A stretch of 64,000 nt of DNA from Peteryoungia desertarenae (lineage in GTDB: Bacteria; Pseudomonadota; Alphaproteobacteria; Rhizobiales; Rhizobiaceae), in the NCBI RefSeq assembly GCF_005860795.2, contig NZ_CP058350.1, positions 3,440,501 to 3,504,500 of the forward strand, read 5' to 3'. Below are positions 54,674-63,729 of the stretch, one piece after another. Position numbers and translations under genes: made by a program. Each line of letters starts with the position of its first letter. Position 1 is the stretch's first letter. Under the pieces are notes generated by a model, which saw only the letters and a program-made list of their open reading frames with translations, was not told the origin of the DNA and searched no databases.

Positions 54674-55795
54674 TCATCCCGTCGGCGACCGCAGCGTGAA
54701 CTCCGTCAGTTCCGCCGGAACGCCGATCCTGAGCGCAAAGCCTGGCCACAGGCCGGTGCCGTTGTTGACATAGAGCTGCATCTCCCCGACCCGGTAGAAG
54801 CCGGAGACATAGCCATTGTTGGCCCGGGCGACGATCCGGTCGAGGCCGCGCACCATGCCGCCATGTGTATGGCCGGAGAGTTGCAGCGCAATGCCGTGCT
54901 TTGCGGCCCGCTCTGCCATGCGCGGCTGGTGGTCGAGAAGGATGACGGGGGCATCGGCAGGCGCGCCATGCAGCGCCCGCCCCAGATCGGGCTCGACCGC
55001 CCCGGTAAACCGCGCCGAAAGATCCGTCACACCGGCGATGACGAGCCTGCCCTCCCCCCGCTCGATGACGTGATGCTCATTGGCGAGGATGCGCATGTTG
55101 AGTTCGGGGAAATGTGCCAGCCAGCGATCGACATCGAAGAAATACTCGTGATTGCCCGGCACCGTCAGCACGCCGTGACGGGCCTTGAGATCTGCAAGCG
55201 GCGCAATGTCCTCGCGGCGGATATCGAGACTGCCGTCGATCAGATCGCCGGTGACGACGATCAGATCGGCATCGAGCGCATTGGTCTTTTCCACCACGGC
55301 CCGTGCCCAGGCGACTGTGAACAGCCGGCTGATATGCATGTCGGTCAGCTGCACCATCCGGTAACCGTCGAGATCAGGCGCAAGACCGGGGATCTGAACC
55401 TCGATGCGCTTCACCTTTGGCACGCGGATCGCCTGGCTGATGCCAAAGCTTGCAAGCAACAGCGCGGCGATGCCCATCGCATAGCGAACCTCCGGCGGCA
55501 CAACCGGAAATGACAAGGTGAGAGCAAAGATCAGGATGCTGACCAGATCGAGGATCACCTGCATGGCGGCCAAGAGTACTATCGCCCCGAAGAACAGGTT
55601 GAAGGCAATCACCAGTGGTCGCGGAAATTCCGGCGCGAAGACCGATCCCGACGTAAACCGGCTGAACAGGTGATATTGCGAGGCAAACAGCAGGAAAATG
55701 GCGAGCGAAAGCTGCACCCACCATGGCCACGGCAAAGGAGCGATGAAGCGCAAGGCCACGATCAGCCATGGCAGGGAAAACATCAGGTGAAACAT
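54674..55795 (-). CDS. Membrane-bound metallophosphoesterase
   Basis: The 373-residue protein has four N-terminal helices (within about residues 4-125), then a calcineurin-type catalytic domain. All metal-binding motifs are present: VQLTDMHIS, VVTGDLID, VPGNHEYF and LSGHTHGG. Proteins of this build (YaeI/YkuE-like) act at the membrane face, some on lipid or UDP-sugar substrates; no substrate can be given here. The ATG at 55795 puts the first helix at the N-terminus; the frame to 55870 adds a basic leader. Confidence 0.83.
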   Translation of the reverse strand: MFHLMFSLPWLIVALRFIAPLPWPWWVQLSLAIFLLFASQYHLFSRFTSGSVFAPEFPRPLVIAFNLFFGAIVLLAAMQVILDLVSILIFALTLSFPVVPPEVRYAMGIAALLLASFGISQAIRVPKVKRIEVQIPGLAPDLDGYRMVQLTDMHISRLFTVAWARAVVEKTNALDADLIVVTGDLIDGSLDIRREDIAPLADLKARHGVLTVPGNHEYFFDVDRWLAHFPELNMRILANEHHVIERGEGRLVIAGVTDLSARFTGAVEPDLGRALHGAPADAPVILLDHQPRMAERAAKHGIALQLSGHTHGGMVRGLDRIVARANNGYVSGFYRVGEMQLYVNNGTGLWPGFALRIGVPAELTEFTLRSPTG

Positions 55796-55925
55796 GCGGG
55801 GGCGAGGTCCTTTGCAGCATAAACGGGAAACCTGCTCCTTCGGTTCACTATCGCAATGTGCCTTGCGCATCGGATAAGCTACGAAGGAGGCGATGGGACC
55901 AGCGGCAAAGGTGACAAAGCAAGCC

Positions 55926-56453
55926 TCAGGCGTTTGGCCTCATCTTCGTCAACACCAGAGTGAGCAGAGCAGAAACCGCCATATGGGAGGCAAAACTGAT
56001 AAAATTGGCTTGATCAGGATAGCCGAAGACAGCCGCATATCTCCGGCACCGGTCGCCATCGCAAGAGAAATATCCGGAATAGGAATTCAGATAATCGAGA
56101 GCGCATAAGAGAAGGTTCAGCAGAAGAAGCAAGAGAATTGGCGGATTGCCATAGATCATCAATCTATGTCGCCCCCTCATCAATGCAATCGCGAAGAACG
56201 CCATTGTGAAAACTATGGTCAAGCCATAGGACGAGCAGAACGAGAGCAGCGACAGATCTCCCGGAAACAGAAGTCTTGAGGCGATAAGCGCCATGAAGGG
56301 CGCGAGGAAAAAGGCGCCGTAAAGCTCGCTGTTGATGACGAAGCCAAGGGATACATTCGGCTTGGACCACAGCCGCGACAGATAAAAGGCCAACGCAACT
56401 GGAAAACCGAGCCAGATGAACGGTGGGAACTGTTCGAGACCAGGCAAGCTCAC
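55926..56453 (-). CDS. Hypothetical integral membrane protein coupled to soxG
   Basis: The 175-residue protein has about five hydrophobic helices (10-25, 45-60, 72-92, 102-118, 150-168) and an extramembrane loop with two cysteines (FSCDGDRCRRY). I recognise no family. The GTG start overlaps the soxG stop (GTGA), so it is translated with the sarcosine oxidase operon. It may be a fortuitous tail gene or a membrane partner. Confidence 0.5.
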   Translation of the reverse strand: MSLPGLEQFPPFIWLGFPVALAFYLSRLWSKPNVSLGFVINSELYGAFFLAPFMALIASRLLFPGDLSLLSFCSSYGLTIVFTMAFFAIALMRGRHRLMIYGNPPILLLLLLNLLLCALDYLNSYSGYFSCDGDRCRRYAAVFGYPDQANFISFASHMAVSALLTLVLTKMRPNA

Positions 56454-57001
56454 GCAAACCCCGCCGTCAGCGCAAACTCCCTCCCCATTTCGCGCATCTC
56501 GTCAAACAGGAAGCCGGCGAAGCTGCGCATGACGATGATCTCGAACGCGTCCTGGCCGGTGCGGGCGAGGTTGGCGGCGACGTGGCAGATCTGGCAATTG
56601 GTCGACTGGCCGATTTCGAAGACATCCGGGTGCAGATCGAGCGCCGTACATTTGGCGAGAATGGCGCGCACGCGCGGACCTTCGATCCTGAGCACCACGC
56701 GGCCATCGCTCTGGTCGACGAAGGGGGCGCGAGCGGCGCCGAGAGCTGCAAGCGCGCGCTCGATGGCCTCGGCATTCAGCGCCTCGCTGACGACGAGCCA
56801 TTCGCCCGGACCGCAGACGCGCGGATGAACGTCTTCCATCGTGGTCAGGGCCTCGTCGATATCAGCCTCATGGCCTTTGTGAGCAAGCACGGAGAAAACG
56901 ACCGGCGAGCGCAGGATAGACAGGTGATGGGGGTTGGGTGTCGCCTCGAAACCGGAGATATGGTCATCGAGCACGTGACGGGCAGCAAAACTCACCGGCA
57001 T
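56450..57001 (-). CDS. soxG: Sarcosine oxidase gamma subunit
   Basis: Smallest folate-fold subunit of heterotetrameric sarcosine oxidase, 183 residues. Segments GEWLVVSEALNAEAIERALAAL, VVLRIEGPRVRAILAKCTALDLHPDVF and FEIIVMRSFAGFLFDEM match SoxG. It follows soxA by ten bases and is followed by an overlapping membrane-protein gene. Confidence 0.87.
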   Translation of the reverse strand: MPVSFAARHVLDDHISGFEATPNPHHLSILRSPVVFSVLAHKGHEADIDEALTTMEDVHPRVCGPGEWLVVSEALNAEAIERALAALGAARAPFVDQSDGRVVLRIEGPRVRAILAKCTALDLHPDVFEIGQSTNCQICHVAANLARTGQDAFEIIVMRSFAGFLFDEMREMGREFALTAGFA

Positions 57002-57011
57002 GGTCGGTTCC

Positions 57012-59969
57012 TCACAGCTTCAGTTTCTTGTTGTCCGGATCGTAGAAGACCGGATCGACCACCTCGGCCAGAACCTCCTCGCCGCGCAAGCCGTCCCAGA
57101 CGAGGATCTTCTCGCCCAGCCGCTCGCGCCCGGATTTGAGGAAGGCAAGGCCGATCGTGTGGCCGAGCGTCGGCGAATGGCAGACGGAGGAGACCCAGCC
57201 CTGATCATTGAGCGTCGAGGGCTTGGCATTTTCCTTGAGCAGATGCGCGCCCGCCTTGAAGCTCTTGTCCCGGTCGACGGGTTTCAGGCCCACGAGCTGC
57301 GGTCGGTCGGCGGCGGTCAGCCCGAAGCGGCTCGACAGACGCTTGCCGATGAAATCGGGCTTCTGCACGGAGAACATCCGGCCAAGCCCGAGATCATCCG
57401 GTGTCGTGCGCCCGTCGATCTCGCTATGGGTAATGAAACCCTTTTCGATGCGCAGCACGTTCAGCGCCTCGACGCCATAGGCGCAGATCCCATGCTCCCT
57501 GCCCGCCTCCATGATCTGATCGGCGACGGCCTCGCCGTAATTGGCAGGCACTGCGACCTCGAAGGCAAGTTCGCCGGAGAAGGATATGCGGAACAAGCGC
57601 GCTTTCAGCCCGCCCTTCAGAAGCACCTCGCGGGCCGAGAGGAAGGGGAAGGCCTCATCCGAAATGTCGTCCTCGATGATCCGTTCAAGGATGATCCGCG
57701 CCTTGGGGCCCGCAACCGACATCTGCGCCCACTGGTCGGACGAAGACACGAAGCGCACATCGAGATCCGGCCAGAGAACCTGAGAGCAGAATTCCAGATG
57801 CGTCATCACCTCGCCGGCATAGGCCGTGGTCGTGGTCAGGAAGAAGTGCTCCTCCGACAACCGGCTCGTGGTGCCGTCATCATAGACGATCCCGTCCTCG
57901 CGCAGCATCAGGCCATAGCGCGCCTTGCCGATGGGCAGTTTCAGGAAGGCGTTGGAATAGACGCGGTTCAAGAATTCGGCGGCATCCGGCCCGAAGATCT
58001 CGATCTTGCCAAGGGTGGAGACATCGCAGATGCCGGCATTGGACCTGATATTGAGCACTTCGCGGTCCACGGCCTCGCGCCAAGTCTTCTCGCCCGCACG
58101 CGGGAACCAGGAGGAGCGATACCAGAGGCCGGATTCGACAAAGACAGCGCCGTTCTTCTTTGCCCAGCCATGCAGCGGCGAGGTGCGCACGGGGCGAGAA
58201 TGTTCGCCGCGTGAGGTGCCCGCCATCGCCCCGAAAGACACGGGCGTGTAGAAGGGCCGGAAGGTCGTGGTGCCGATTTCGGCCGGAGAAACGCCACGCA
58301 TGCCGGCCATGATGCCAATCGTCGCGACATTACCGAGCTTGCCCTGATCGGTCGCCATGCCGCCGGTCGTGTAGCGCTTGGAATGCTCGACATGGCCCAT
58401 GGCCTCGCGCTGGGCAAGGCTCAGGTCCTTTAAATGCACGTCGTTCTGGAAATCGACGAATGCCTTGGATTTCGCTCCGGGCACATACCATAGCGGTGCG
58501 AAATCCGCATTGTATTCACCCTCGACCTCGGGCACATCGACCACGCCGACGAGAAAGCCGAGATCTCCGATGGCATCATGCGCCTTTTCCGCACCGTCGC
58601 GCAGGCAGGCGGAGGTGGACGCGTAACCGGCAGCCGAACCGGCGATCCGCAGCCCCTGCCCCACATCCGGCGCCAGAAACGCCTGATGATCCTCTGACCA
58701 ATAAGGTTTCGCACCGCGCTGGCAGGCGAGATGCACGATCGGGCTATAGCCGCCGCTCATCGCCAGCGCATCGCAGGCAATCTCTTCCTGATGACCCATG
58801 CGCTCGGCAATCAGCCGCTCGATCCGGTAATGCCCCTTGGTATCGACAATGCCGCCACCCCGGATCACCCGGACACCGGCAGGCGCTTCATCGGCAGATT
58901 GTGCGCGTCCGTCGATGATGGCCGCAACACCGACGCCTGCGGCAACAAGATCGGCAGCCGTGCGATAGCCCGCGCCGCCATTGGTGAAGACGGCGACATT
59001 GCGCCCCGCAGCGACACCGTAACGATTGAGATAGGTGCGAACCGCACCCGCCGTCATCACGCCCGGCCTGTCATTGCCGCCAAAGACAAGCGGACGTTCT
59101 TCGGCACCGGAGGCGAGGATCGCGCGCTTGGCCACGATGCGCCAGACGCGCTCGACCGGCAGATCCGGGCTTGGCTCCGCAACATGTTTCTGCACTTTTT
59201 CCACCGCACCAAAGACATTGTCGTCATACCAGCCAAACACGGTCGTGCGCGGCATCAGGGTGACATTCGCGGCGCTCTTCAGCTCCTCGACAACCGATGC
59301 GGCATAGTCAGCAGCCGATAGGCCACCCACGGCCAAGCGTTCGTTCAGCAGCGATCCACCAAAGCGAAAACCCTCATCCGCAAGAATGACGCGCAGGCCA
59401 GCGCGCGCAGCAGCTCGCGCCGCCATCAGCCCGGCTGGCCCGGAGCCGATGACCAGCAGGTCGCAATGCGCCCAGGCTTTTTCATAGCGGTCGGGATCGG
59501 CAACAAAGGGCGTTGCCCCAAGACCTGCGGCACGGCGGATGATCGGCTCATAGAGCTTTTCCCAGAAAGCTTTCGGCCACATGAAGGTCTTGTAGTAGAA
59601 GCCAGCCGAGAGAAACGGCGACAACAGGCTGTTGACCGCGCCGATATCGTATTTGAGCGATGGCCAGCGGTTCTGGCTTTTGGCTTCAAGGCCGTTGAAA
59701 AGCTCGGCAACCGTGGCCCTTGTGTTCGGCTCCGTGCGTCCCTCTTTTCCGATGGTCACCAGCGCATTGGGCTCGGCGCTACCCGCCGTCACGATGCCGC
59801 GCGGGCGGTGATACTTGAACGAGCGACCGACCAGCAGCTGGTCATTGGCGATCAATGCTGAGGCCAGCGTATCGCCTTCGAAGCCCTTGTAGGTCTCGCC
59901 GTCAAAGGTGAAGCTCAGGCTGCGGCCCCGATTGACGAGACCGCCGGACGACAGACGATAACCGGTCAC
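57012..59969 (-). CDS. soxA: Sarcosine oxidase alpha subunit
   Basis: Large subunit of 985 residues that binds NAD and folate. It opens GRSLSFTFDGETYKGFEGDTLASALIAND (ferredoxin-like fold without cluster cysteines), then an NAD-binding site (LLVIGSGPAGLMAA near residue 170). The C-terminal 400 residues are a GcvT-type tetrahydrofolate domain (VEALNVLRIEKGFITHSEID near 850), which takes the methyl as methylene-THF. The start overlaps the soxD stop. Confidence 0.94.
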   Translation of the reverse strand: MTGYRLSSGGLVNRGRSLSFTFDGETYKGFEGDTLASALIANDQLLVGRSFKYHRPRGIVTAGSAEPNALVTIGKEGRTEPNTRATVAELFNGLEAKSQNRWPSLKYDIGAVNSLLSPFLSAGFYYKTFMWPKAFWEKLYEPIIRRAAGLGATPFVADPDRYEKAWAHCDLLVIGSGPAGLMAARAAARAGLRVILADEGFRFGGSLLNERLAVGGLSAADYAASVVEELKSAANVTLMPRTTVFGWYDDNVFGAVEKVQKHVAEPSPDLPVERVWRIVAKRAILASGAEERPLVFGGNDRPGVMTAGAVRTYLNRYGVAAGRNVAVFTNGGAGYRTAADLVAAGVGVAAIIDGRAQSADEAPAGVRVIRGGGIVDTKGHYRIERLIAERMGHQEEIACDALAMSGGYSPIVHLACQRGAKPYWSEDHQAFLAPDVGQGLRIAGSAAGYASTSACLRDGAEKAHDAIGDLGFLVGVVDVPEVEGEYNADFAPLWYVPGAKSKAFVDFQNDVHLKDLSLAQREAMGHVEHSKRYTTGGMATDQGKLGNVATIGIMAGMRGVSPAEIGTTTFRPFYTPVSFGAMAGTSRGEHSRPVRTSPLHGWAKKNGAVFVESGLWYRSSWFPRAGEKTWREAVDREVLNIRSNAGICDVSTLGKIEIFGPDAAEFLNRVYSNAFLKLPIGKARYGLMLREDGIVYDDGTTSRLSEEHFFLTTTTAYAGEVMTHLEFCSQVLWPDLDVRFVSSSDQWAQMSVAGPKARIILERIIEDDISDEAFPFLSAREVLLKGGLKARLFRISFSGELAFEVAVPANYGEAVADQIMEAGREHGICAYGVEALNVLRIEKGFITHSEIDGRTTPDDLGLGRMFSVQKPDFIGKRLSSRFGLTAADRPQLVGLKPVDRDKSFKAGAHLLKENAKPSTLNDQGWVSSVCHSPTLGHTIGLAFLKSGRERLGEKILVWDGLRGEEVLAEVVDPVFYDPDNKKLKL

Positions 59970-60247
59970 TTTGCCACCTCGCGCTGATGCTCGACCGCAT
60001 CGCGGACGCTGTAGACCTCGTGACTGGCGGCGTTGTCGCGCTCAACGACCAGCCAGCGCCGGCAACCGCTCGTATGATGCCAGTGTTCGATGACACGGCC
60101 CTTCGGATTGTCACGCACATAGACATAAGCATACCAGGCCTCGTCAGAGGCCGTTGCAGCAGGACGAACCGGCGAGGCGTCTCCCCGGATCGAGAATTCT
60201 TCCTTCGGACGAAGTCCGCAATGGGGGCAATGGATCAGACTGGCCAT
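59966..60247 (-). CDS. soxD: Sarcosine oxidase delta subunit
   Basis: The 93-residue zinc-binding subunit: IHCPHCGLRPKEEFS at the N-terminus gives two cysteine ligands, and WHHTSGCRRW near residue 60 gives His/Cys ligands. The NPKGRVIEHWHHTSGCRRW and TYEVY-like C-terminal pattern is typical of SoxD. It lies between soxB (nine bases upstream) and soxA (overlap). Confidence 0.93.
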   Translation of the reverse strand: MASLIHCPHCGLRPKEEFSIRGDASPVRPAATASDEAWYAYVYVRDNPKGRVIEHWHHTSGCRRWLVVERDNAASHEVYSVRDAVEHQREVAK

Positions 60248-60256
60248 GATGATGTC

Positions 60257-61510
60257 TCAATGCAAATTCGGTTGTGGACCCTTGCCGCCTTCGTCGATGG
60301 CAAAGCCGCGCTGGAAGCGGTCCAGCCGCAGGAGCCGGGCCACGTGATGGGGTTCGTCCTTGGCAATCAGATGGGCGAAGCAGAAACCGGAGGCCGGCGT
60401 CGCCTTGAAGCCGCCATAGCACCAGCCACAATTCAGATAGAGATTGTCGATCGGCGCCTTGTCGATGATCGGCGACCCGTCCATCGACATGTCCATGACA
60501 CCGCCCCAGGCACGCAGCACCCGAAGCCGTGACAGACCGGGGATCAGCGAGACCCCCTCTTCGATCGTATGCTCGACGGTCGCCAGATTGCCGCGCTGGG
60601 CATAGGAGGAATAATAGTCGATATCCGCGCCAAAGACCAAGCCGCCCTTGTCGGACTGCGAAATGTAGAAGTGCCCGGCACCATAGGTGATGACATTGTC
60701 GATGACCGGCTTGATGCCTTCCGACACGAAGGCTTGCAGCACATGCGTCTCGATCGGCAAGTCCAGCCCGGCCATCTTGCCGGTGACGGACGTATGACCG
60801 GCAGTCGCCAGCGCCAGCTTGTTGCAGCCGATGAAACCCTTCGTCGTCTCGACACCGGTCACCCGTCCGAGCTCGTCCCGGCGAATACCGGTCACTTCGC
60901 AGTGCTGGATGAGATCGACGCCGCGCTCGTCCGCCCCGCGACCATAGCCCCAGGCCACGGCATCATGGCGCACCGTCCCGCCGCGCCTCTGCAGAAGTCC
61001 ACCCATGATCGGAAAGCGCGCATGGTCGAAATTCAGATAGGGCATCATCTTGCGGACCTGCTCGCGATCAAGCAGTTCGGCGGCCACGCCGTGCATCATC
61101 ATCGCATTGCCGCGCCGGGCATAGGCGTCGCGCTGGCCGTCCGAATGAAAGAGATTGATGATGCCACGCTGGGAAACCATGGCATTGTAGTTGAAATCCC
61201 GCTCCAAATTTTCCCAGAGCTGCATCGAGAACTCGTAGAAGGGCTCATTGCCCTCCAGCATGTAGTTGGAGCGGATAATGGTCGTGTTTCGTCCGACATT
61301 GCCAGACCCGAGATAGCCCTTCTCCAGAACCGCGACATTGGTGATGCCGAACTCCTTGGCGAGATAATAGGCCGTCGCCAGACCATGGCCGCCACCGCCG
61401 ACAATGATCACATCATAATGCGGCTTGGGATCGGGCTCCCGCCACATCGGCGCCCAGTTCCGGTTGCCAGAAAGGCCCTGACGGAAGATAGAGAAGGCGG
61501 AATAACGCAT
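60257..61510 (-). CDS. soxB: Sarcosine oxidase beta subunit
   Basis: Catalytic flavoprotein of 417 residues. It has FAD-binding VIIVGGGGHGLATAYYL near residue 35, GSGNVGRNTTIIRSNY, and the histidine in GGTVRHDAVAWGYGRGA at the place of covalent FMN attachment in SoxB. GGVMDMSMDGSPIIDK and NCGWCYGGFKATPASG close the protein. The start at 61510 (MRYSAFSIFRQG) is the family start. First gene of soxBDAG; divergent from cysQ across 213 bp. Confidence 0.95.
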   Translation of the reverse strand: MRYSAFSIFRQGLSGNRNWAPMWREPDPKPHYDVIIVGGGGHGLATAYYLAKEFGITNVAVLEKGYLGSGNVGRNTTIIRSNYMLEGNEPFYEFSMQLWENLERDFNYNAMVSQRGIINLFHSDGQRDAYARRGNAMMMHGVAAELLDREQVRKMMPYLNFDHARFPIMGGLLQRRGGTVRHDAVAWGYGRGADERGVDLIQHCEVTGIRRDELGRVTGVETTKGFIGCNKLALATAGHTSVTGKMAGLDLPIETHVLQAFVSEGIKPVIDNVITYGAGHFYISQSDKGGLVFGADIDYYSSYAQRGNLATVEHTIEEGVSLIPGLSRLRVLRAWGGVMDMSMDGSPIIDKAPIDNLYLNCGWCYGGFKATPASGFCFAHLIAKDEPHHVARLLRLDRFQRGFAIDEGGKGPQPNLH

Positions 61511-61723
61511 TGAGCTTCCTCTGAAGATTTCACCGCACATTCGCACAGGCAGCATAAAGAGCAAGCGCGTTTGGGACGCAAATCATCACAAATGGGACAT
61601 GGAGCCTTCATGTTTTTCTGATCACAGACATAAGCTCCTTTTGAAAAGCCGAACCGAGTGCCGAACTGCTATTTACAGCCAAGGCAGGCTCATGAAATCA
61701 CAGGTGAAAACGGGAGCATTTTT

Positions 61724-62530
61724 GTGATCGACCACCAGAGGATCATTGCGATTTTTGAAGCAGCGGCTTTGGAAGCCGGCAGCGCGATCCTGAAGGTCTA
61801 TCATCAAGGCCCCGAAATCAGACTGAAGGGCGACAACAGCCCTGTGACGGAGGCCGACGAGCGGGCGGAAGCAATTATCCTTAAGCATCTGCGTGCCTTT
61901 TTGCCCAACATTCCGGTCATTGCAGAAGAGCAGGTGGCCGCCGGGCTCGTGCCGCAAATCACCGCAGACACGTTTATTCTGGTCGATCCCCTGGACGGCA
62001 CGCGCGAATTCATCGCCCGCCATGATGACTTCACCGTCAACATAGCGCTCATCGAAAAAGGCCAGCCGGTGGTCGGCTATGTCTATGCCCCGGCCCTTGG
62101 CATGGCCTATGCGGGCAAGCCCGGCAGGGCAGAAAAGCAGCTCGTAGGTGCTGATTTCAGCATTATCGAACGTCTGACGGTTGAGACACGCACGCCTCAG
62201 GACGAGATCTGCGCACTGGTCAGCCGATCTCACAACAGCGTCGAGACGCAGGCTTACATTGCGGCCAACGCCATTCATGCCCAGAAGGCGATCGGCTCGT
62301 CGCTCAAGTTCTGCCTGCTAGCCGAAGGCCTCGCCGACATCTATCCCCGCTTCAGCCGCACGATGGAATGGGATACCGCCGCAGGCGATGCCGTTCTGCG
62401 GGCAGCGGGCGGCAAGACCCTTGATCCATCGGGCAATCCTCTGACCTATGGCAAACGAAACCGCAAAAACGAGGTCGATTTCGCCAACTCCGACTTCATC
62501 GCCTGGGCAAAGGCACCTTCCGGGGGATGA
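61724..62530 (+). CDS. cysQ: 3'(2'),5'-bisphosphate nucleotidase CysQ
   Basis: Dephosphorylates 3'-phosphoadenosine 5'-phosphate from sulfate assimilation. The 268-residue inositol-monophosphatase-fold enzyme has metal sites in DNSPVTEADERAE, the LVDPLDGTREFI motif, and the late EWDTAAGDAVLRAAGG. I prefer the GTG at 61724 with GGGAGC upstream; the GTG at 61658 adds 22 residues outside the family. No sulfate genes adjoin it in the window. Confidence 0.85.
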   Translation: MIDHQRIIAIFEAAALEAGSAILKVYHQGPEIRLKGDNSPVTEADERAEAIILKHLRAFLPNIPVIAEEQVAAGLVPQITADTFILVDPLDGTREFIARHDDFTVNIALIEKGQPVVGYVYAPALGMAYAGKPGRAEKQLVGADFSIIERLTVETRTPQDEICALVSRSHNSVETQAYIAANAIHAQKAIGSSLKFCLLAEGLADIYPRFSRTMEWDTAAGDAVLRAAGGKTLDPSGNPLTYGKRNRKNEVDFANSDFIAWAKAPSGG

Positions 62531-62661
62531 GTTTTCCGGATTCAGCAATAAAATCAAGGCAGCATAGCTGATTTCGTCCCCCTCCGCGGAAACCGGCTCA
62601 TCCTGAGCAGCGACACTTGGGCTCGCATGGTGCGATCCCGAACGCCGCAAAGGAGAACACC

Positions 62662-63687
62662 GTGGCAGAACAGACGGAACGACTTCAGCTCCCCTATATC
62701 CTTCCCGCCCAGGCCCAAAAGCATGTGACGCACAATGAGGCGCTGCAACGCCTTGACGCAATCGTGCAACTGACAGTCATCGATCGCCGGACTGGAGCGC
62801 CCGCAGGCCCAGAAGAAGGGCAGTCTTTCATCATTCTACCGACGGCTCTGGCAGAATGGGCGGGACGCGATGGACAGGTCGCCGTCTTTCAGGACGGCAC
62901 ATGGCTCTACCTGACGCCAAGAACGGGCTGGCGGGCTTACATCGAAAGCGAAAGCCGCATCAGACTCTTCAATGGCGAGGAATGGGCAGATCTTCCCCTG
63001 CCAGCTTCCCTTGAAGCCGAAACCCTTGGTCTCGCGGCCACCGCTTCGGCCAGTCTGCGGCTGGCGGTTGCCAGTGATGGCAGCCTTTTCACCCACCAGG
63101 GGACAGGCCATCGCCTGTCGATAAACAAGGCGGCGAGCACTGATACGGCAAGCCTGATGCTGCAGACGAATTGGTCGGGACGCGCCGAGATCGGCCTGAC
63201 CGGCAATGATCGGCTGTCTATCAAGGTCAGCGGAGATGGCAGTAGCTGGGTTCAGGCGCTTGAGATCTTGTCCAACGGCATCGTCAGACTACCTTCCAGG
63301 CCGCTTGCGCGCGCAGCACTTGCGCCACAACTGGCCAGCCTTGCCGACGGCACCGTTACAGGGTTCGACGAGCTTCATCTTGCACAGGGAGGGATAGTGC
63401 TCGGGAGCGCGCTGTCCTCCGGCTACGGTAAGCCGCTCCTGATACCCAGTTCCGGAATCTATCAGGCCGCTCTGACGGTGACGCCCGATGGTACCAGTTT
63501 CGCGCGTGTCACGCTCAAACGCAATGGCACGATCGATCTTCTACGACATGCAAGCCAATACGGGACTTCGACATCCATGGCTCTGGTTCATCTTGAGGAG
63601 GGCGATGAACTGACGCTGCAGCATAGCGGACCAACCGGCTACTATCTCGGTTATGCCAGCACCGAACTCAATCTGATGATGATTTGA
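62662..63687 (+). CDS. DUF2793 phage/gene-transfer-agent-type protein
   Basis: The 341-residue protein opens with the DUF2793 module (about residues 8-95): RLQLPYILPAQAQKHVTHNEALQRLDAIVQL, then FQDGTWLYLTPRTGW. This module is found in prophages and gene transfer agents of Alphaproteobacteria, near tail genes. The rest is beta-rich and ends in a TNF-like repeat (RVTLKRNGTIDLL, DELTLQHSGPTGYYLGYASTELNLMMI), suggesting a fibre or receptor-binding role. The GTG start at 62662 has an AAAGGAGAA site. No other phage gene is in the window. Confidence 0.7.
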   Translation: MAEQTERLQLPYILPAQAQKHVTHNEALQRLDAIVQLTVIDRRTGAPAGPEEGQSFIILPTALAEWAGRDGQVAVFQDGTWLYLTPRTGWRAYIESESRIRLFNGEEWADLPLPASLEAETLGLAATASASLRLAVASDGSLFTHQGTGHRLSINKAASTDTASLMLQTNWSGRAEIGLTGNDRLSIKVSGDGSSWVQALEILSNGIVRLPSRPLARAALAPQLASLADGTVTGFDELHLAQGGIVLGSALSSGYGKPLLIPSSGIYQAALTVTPDGTSFARVTLKRNGTIDLLRHASQYGTSTSMALVHLEEGDELTLQHSGPTGYYLGYASTELNLMMI

Positions 63688-63692
63688 CGGCT

Positions 63693-63722
63693 GGGACCGA
63701 AGGCCGCCGCGCCTTCGGTCCC
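63693..63722. terminator. Perfect 12-bp hairpin between DUF2793 and LuxR genes
   Basis: GGGACCGAAGGC (63693-63704) and GCCTTCGGTCCC (63711-63722) around six bases, in the convergent gap. No T-run, so it may act by structure rather than as a full intrinsic terminator. Confidence 0.5.
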
Positions 63723-63729
63723 GCTCACT

